Source of the DNA: Spirochaeta lutea
Lineage (GTDB): Bacteria > Spirochaetota > Spirochaetia > DSM-27196 > Salinispiraceae
NCBI RefSeq assembly: GCF_000758165.1
Contig: NZ_JNUP01000049.1
Location: 103,706-167,705, forward strand
Direction of reading: 5' to 3'
Length of the DNA stretch: 64,000 nucleotides
Below the pieces are notes generated by a model that was not told the origin of the DNA, did no database searches, and was given only the letters and a program-made list of their open reading frames with translations. The translations under genes and the position numbers were made by a program. The stretch's first letter is position 1; the number at the start of each line of letters is the position of its first letter. Shown here one piece after another: positions 60,845 through 64,000 of this stretch.

Positions 60845-62374
60845 ATGAAACGAGGAAGAATTATAGCGATCCTGATGGTCCTGCTGCTGCCCCTGGGCGT
60901 CTATGCCCAAGAGCAGCAGCAGGATTCCGGAATAGACGAGGACGCCCTCTTTGGCGGGGGCGGTGATGGCTCGGGAGAGGCCGGCGATTCTGGGGGAGGT
61001 TTGGATGAGGACGCCCTGTTCGGTGGCGGCGAGTCTACCGGCCAGGATTCGTCGGATGAGGACTCCCTCTTCGGCGGTGATGACATGGTTATGGACATTA
61101 CCGGCGAGAATGCTGAAACCGGCCAGGCTGCGGCGGACCTGTTTTTAACCGATGATGAGGTTGTACGGATCGGTGGAAGCCTCTCCTCCAGTCTGCAATC
61201 CTATTGGACCTGGTCGGAGGCACCCCAGGAATGGGCCGACTGGACCGGGGGGGCGGAGAACCGGCTGGGTATTTCCTTAGGCGGTTCGGTATACCTCGAT
61301 GCAAGGCCGGATGCGGATCTGCGCATTTTTATGAAGGCGAAGACAAGTTACCCCTTCAGCATCACCTCCTCGGGATATATTTCTAGCACTCCCGTGCTGG
61401 GGGTGCAGGGTACGGCCCCGATACAAACCGTGGAGATGGATACTCCGGTGAATCTTAGCCAGCTGAATCTCCAGATTTTTGAGTTTTATTCGGACATTGC
61501 ATTCCGGGATCTGCTGTTTTTCCGCTTCGGAAAACAGACCGTCAAATGGGGAACCGGATATTTCTTCTCCCCGGCGGACATTATTAGCCTGACACCCATT
61601 GATGTGGATGATCCGGAAGCAGAACGGGAGGGACCGCTCTCCCTGAAGGTAAGCTTCCCCTTCGGTTTGAATACCTTGGATGCCTACATCATCGGGGACG
61701 ACCAGGTACGAGCCATTGAGGATCTGGGTGTAGCTGCACGAGGGGTGTTCTACCTTGCTCCCCTGGAGCTCGGGGTGGGGCTGGGCTACCAAAAAGACCG
61801 GCCCTTCCGGATTGTATCAACAGCCCGAATGCCAATCGGGGATTGGAACCTCTTTGCCGAGGGGCGCCTGAGTTTTGGAAGACAGGAGCAGAAGGTTGAT
61901 TCCGACGGGGTTCTGACGGATGATGATCAGGCATATGTCTCCGCCACGGGAGGGGTCTTTTATACCAACGCTGACTGGAACCTTACCGCTGCAGCCCAGT
62001 ACCTCTACCAGGGAGAAGGCTATCCAGATACCGAAGGGTTGTATGAGGCGGCTATCCAGCAGGTGTTTGCCGGAAACCTTCCCGGTTCGGTATTGAACCG
62101 CTTCGGTCAGCACTACACCATACTTTTGCTCAGTCTCAATGAAATCTTCATTGAAGAGCTTTCGGCTTCGGTTCAATGGCAGGCCAACTGGACGGACACC
62201 TCGGGTTTGGTGTCGCCCAGTATCAGTCTGCGGATTTTTGACGGCTTGAGCATCTCCGGGGGGATTTACATTCCCTATGGAGACGAGGGTGACGAATTCA
62301 CCGGAGAGGTACGAAATCCCTTTGGCGATCTGAGTACGAGTCTGACGGTGTCCATTGGCGGCGGCCGCTTCTGA
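60845..62374 (+). CDS. Outer-membrane beta-barrel protein with N-terminal DEDxLFGG repeats
   Basis: A 509-residue exported protein. The signal peptide (cut near VYAQ) is followed by a flexible Gly/Asp region with three repeats: DEDALFGG at 31 and 54 and DEDSLFGG at 71. After residue ~100 come amphipathic strands ending in a C-terminal aromatic residue (SIGGGRF), as barrel proteins do. FRFGKQTVKWGTGYFFSPAD recalls DUF1302-type barrels. It is the last gene of the ABC-LolA operon and the probable outer-membrane partner. AGGAGG precedes the ATG. Confidence 0.78.
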   Translation: MKRGRIIAILMVLLLPLGVYAQEQQQDSGIDEDALFGGGGDGSGEAGDSGGGLDEDALFGGGESTGQDSSDEDSLFGGDDMVMDITGENAETGQAAADLFLTDDEVVRIGGSLSSSLQSYWTWSEAPQEWADWTGGAENRLGISLGGSVYLDARPDADLRIFMKAKTSYPFSITSSGYISSTPVLGVQGTAPIQTVEMDTPVNLSQLNLQIFEFYSDIAFRDLLFFRFGKQTVKWGTGYFFSPADIISLTPIDVDDPEAEREGPLSLKVSFPFGLNTLDAYIIGDDQVRAIEDLGVAARGVFYLAPLELGVGLGYQKDRPFRIVSTARMPIGDWNLFAEGRLSFGRQEQKVDSDGVLTDDDQAYVSATGGVFYTNADWNLTAAAQYLYQGEGYPDTEGLYEAAIQQVFAGNLPGSVLNRFGQHYTILLLSLNEIFIEELSASVQWQANWTDTSGLVSPSISLRIFDGLSISGGIYIPYGDEGDEFTGEVRNPFGDLSTSLTVSIGGGRF

Positions 62375-62518
62375 GGGACGGTATGATCGATTCACCGCTC
62401 CCGGCGACCGGCCCGGGGGTACATATGAGACTGTCTGATATTTAAGACAGATTCTGATGTCTCCGTGGTTCCTTGGGGTATATCCGGGAGACCGGATTCC
62501 CCGGGGCGCGGAGGATTC

Positions 62519-62547
62519 TTGTCCTTTACCGGGACACTTGGTACTAT
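62519..62547 (+). promoter_or_regulatory. Acyltransferase promoter, leaderless arrangement
   Basis: TTGTCC (62519-62524), 17 bases, TACTAT (62542-62547), 6 bases, ATG at 62554. No Shine-Dalgarno site. Confidence 0.65.
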
Positions 62548-62553
62548 ACAACC

Positions 62554-63666
62554 ATGAAGTATTCAGATATTGAAGCCTATCCAGAGCATGCCTTTACGAA
62601 GTACTGGAGAAGCCTGCTGGCAGATCCTCATTTTTTAGAAATCATTAAAAGCCTGGGGAAGCACAGTGCGTCCACAGGGAGGAAGTGGCTGGAGAACGGC
62701 CGGGAGATGATGAGCGGCATACGGTCTTCAGTAGACTTTCACCGCATGATGGTTCGGCTTGTCGAGACCGTGGTAGATCATACCACCGAGGGATTAAGCT
62801 TTTCCGGTATTGAGAACATTCCCCAAGACAGGGGCGTATGCTTTTTATCTAACCACCGAAGTACATCCCTGGATCCCGCCTTCGTAAACGCTGTTTTATA
62901 TAAAAATTTTACCCGTACCGCATACAATGCTGCGGGGGACAATATTTTTAAGACGAACTGGCTTGGTCATCTGATCCGATTGAACCGCGGATTTATCGTC
63001 CGCCGGGATGTTGATGATATTGACGAGAAGAGAGCGGAGGCCCAGAAACTCTCCGGCTATATCAATACCCTCCTAGAAGACAAACAATGGGTATGGATTG
63101 CCCACCGGAACGGCCGCTCAAAAGATGGCTGGGATCAGACCGATTCAGCGGTCTTAACCATGCTGAAGATGGATCGGCCGGATGCATCCTGGCAGGACTA
63201 TACTGAAACGAATGCGTTGGTTCCGGTGAGTATCAGCTGGGAACTGATCCCCCTGGATATCCTTATGGCCAAGGAACTCTGTGATATTCCTACCTACCAC
63301 GGGCCCCAGCGCGATATGAAAAACATTGTTACTGAAATCGGTATGAAGAAAAAACGGGTCCATATCCACTTTTCTTCACCGGTAACGGCTGAAAAGCGCG
63401 CTCAATTGGTTCGGGGAACCGATGCAGGGATTCAAGCAGGCCAGACCATCTGGCCTGCAAACTGGGTTGCTGCCCAAGAATTGAATCCGGATCTTGATTT
63501 ACCGGAATCAGTTGACGCCAACCAAGGGATGTGGATCCTGCAACGCGCCGATGAATTGGAGCAGAGCATAGCTGCCGAGGGACATTCATTTCAGCAGGCC
63601 CTGGCGGTACGAACCACTTTGTTACGTATGTATGCCAGGCCGGTGCTAAAGACCTTGCTTTCCTAG
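62554..63666 (+). CDS. Glycerolipid acyltransferase (PlsB/PlsC superfamily)
   Basis: A 370-residue acyltransferase, probably acting on glycerol-phosphate or a related acceptor at the inner membrane. The catalytic block is FLSNHRSTSLDPAF near residue 97-110: His and Asp are five residues apart (HX5D) instead of the usual HX4D, a spacing I recall from a subgroup with NHRDxxLDxA. The second block is LIRLNRGFIVRRD, and WVWIAHRNGRSKDGWD supplies the Glu/Gly-equivalent acceptor motif. There is no clear membrane helix. The ATG at 62554 is chosen because the promoter ends six bases upstream. Confidence 0.8.
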   Translation: MKYSDIEAYPEHAFTKYWRSLLADPHFLEIIKSLGKHSASTGRKWLENGREMMSGIRSSVDFHRMMVRLVETVVDHTTEGLSFSGIENIPQDRGVCFLSNHRSTSLDPAFVNAVLYKNFTRTAYNAAGDNIFKTNWLGHLIRLNRGFIVRRDVDDIDEKRAEAQKLSGYINTLLEDKQWVWIAHRNGRSKDGWDQTDSAVLTMLKMDRPDASWQDYTETNALVPVSISWELIPLDILMAKELCDIPTYHGPQRDMKNIVTEIGMKKKRVHIHFSSPVTAEKRAQLVRGTDAGIQAGQTIWPANWVAAQELNPDLDLPESVDANQGMWILQRADELEQSIAAEGHSFQQALAVRTTLLRMYARPVLKTLLS

Positions 63667-63769
63667 GGACCTACCCCTAGGTGATTATCCATTTCACCCC
63701 CTCTCCTACACACTCCTGATCCTCCCGCGTGCCCCCCACCGGGGGCCTAGGGTTCTGGAAATCGTTATG

Positions 63770-63790
63770 TAGTGCGCAAAAGCCTGTAAC
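63770..63790. repeat. 105-bp element, solo left end (copy 8)
   Basis: TAGTGCGCAAAAGCCTGTAAC matches the family end, followed by TTTTTTG. No partner end is seen within the next 105 bases, where the minus-strand partial gene ends. Confidence 0.6.
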
Positions 63791-63830
63791 TTTTTTGTGC
63801 CTCAGAAACCCCCAGAGCACACCCGCCTCA

Positions 63831-64000
63831 TCACGCCGAAATGTACTTCGGCACGTAGGTCCCGAAGTCCACCCCAGGGTTGCGCCACTTCATATTCCAG
63901 GTTCTCAATTCCTCCGTCCAGAGAGACAGCTTACCCCGAAACGGCCGTCGGCCCCATAGCTCCCGGATGATCGCTGTCAGTCGCTCCCGGCTCAGGCCCA
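63831..64000 (-). CDS. C-terminal part of unidentified protein (partial)
   Basis: 55 codons open from the window edge to a TGA at 63831-63833 on the minus strand. The residues look protein-like: an amphipathic helix SRERLTAIIRELWG, basic RRPFRGKLSLWTEEL, then WNMKWRNPGVDFGTYVPKY. I do not recognise the family. Its 3' end lies about 40 bases from repeat copy 8. Confidence 0.4.
   Translation of the reverse strand, partial: GLSRERLTAIIRELWGRRPFRGKLSLWTEELRTWNMKWRNPGVDFGTYVPKYISA

Noticed and set aside
7796..63790. CRISPR array
   Set aside because: The repeats are dispersed over 56 kb, each with its own inverted end, and are not regularly spaced with short spacers. No cas genes are seen.
63770..63874. 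A complete eighth 105-bp element
   Set aside because: Only the left end is present; the region where the right end should be lies inside the coding part of the minus-strand partial gene and does not match.
3216..63959. Many other long open frames opposite or overlapping known genes
   Set aside because: High GC content keeps antisense frames open. They lack ribosome sites and domain patterns and lie opposite well-supported genes.

Overview
The window is high-GC (roughly 57-58% by eye) and densely coded. It looks like chromosomal DNA of a free-living, motile, anaerobic or facultative spirochaete (Spirochaeta / Alkalispirochaeta type). This is inferred from the mix of genes: several chemoreceptors, a stand-alone FliG-like domain, an Rnf complex, a REC-DUF3369-HD-GYP regulator, partner-switch regulators, and a periplasmic binding protein whose signal peptide ends in FAGGQ. 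No rRNA, tRNA, phage, insertion sequence or CRISPR array was seen.

Layout. 1-3.0 kb: fabF (minus, cut by the window edge), a phosphopantetheinyl transferase and an NAD-dependent epimerase. 3.0-9.9 kb: exported MsrB, a very large ResB-CcsA-reductase fusion, ilvN and a purine permease. 9.9-20.8 kb: GGDEF-EAL protein, chemoreceptor, Dus, DAHP synthase, TPR protein, glycosyltransferase, exonuclease I. 21.2-26.3 kb: beta-mannosidase, arginase, FliG-like protein and a small lipoprotein, separated by copies of a 105-bp repeat. 26.5-32.3 kb: rseC-rnfBCDGEA, driven by a good promoter. 32.5-38.9 kb: UspA, inositol-monophosphatase-like protein, proA-proB, HD-GYP regulator. 39.0-44.0 kb: pstS-C-A-B-phoU behind a Pho-box-like array. 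44.0-49.5 kb (minus): moxR-DUF58-transglutaminase and marR-wrbA. 49.7-56.3 kb: a partner-switch operon (HATPase, STAS, degenerate chemoreceptor, 7TM-PP2C) followed by a chemoreceptor. 56.5-62.4 kb: a LolCDE-like ABC transporter with a LolA-like periplasmic protein and an outer-membrane barrel. 62.5-63.7 kb: acyltransferase. A partial minus-strand gene runs off the right end.

Three sequence-level patterns cut across the genes. (1) At least eight copies of a ~105-bp intergenic element with ~20-bp inverted ends (AGTGCGCAAAAGGYTGTAAC), six of them complete. (2) A short motif with core GAATCACC (best form GGGGCATTCGAATCACCCC) occurs about 19 times. It lies in gaps, across stop codons, and in frame inside linker regions of several proteins. 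(3) At least six genes have a -35/-10 promoter whose -10 box ends 5-6 bases before the start codon and have no Shine-Dalgarno site, so their mRNAs are probably leaderless.

The most system-like candidates are the partner-switch/chemoreceptor hybrid operon, the transenvelope ABC-LolA-barrel operon whose members share an acidic DEDxLFGG motif, and the ResB-CcsA-oxidoreductase fusion.
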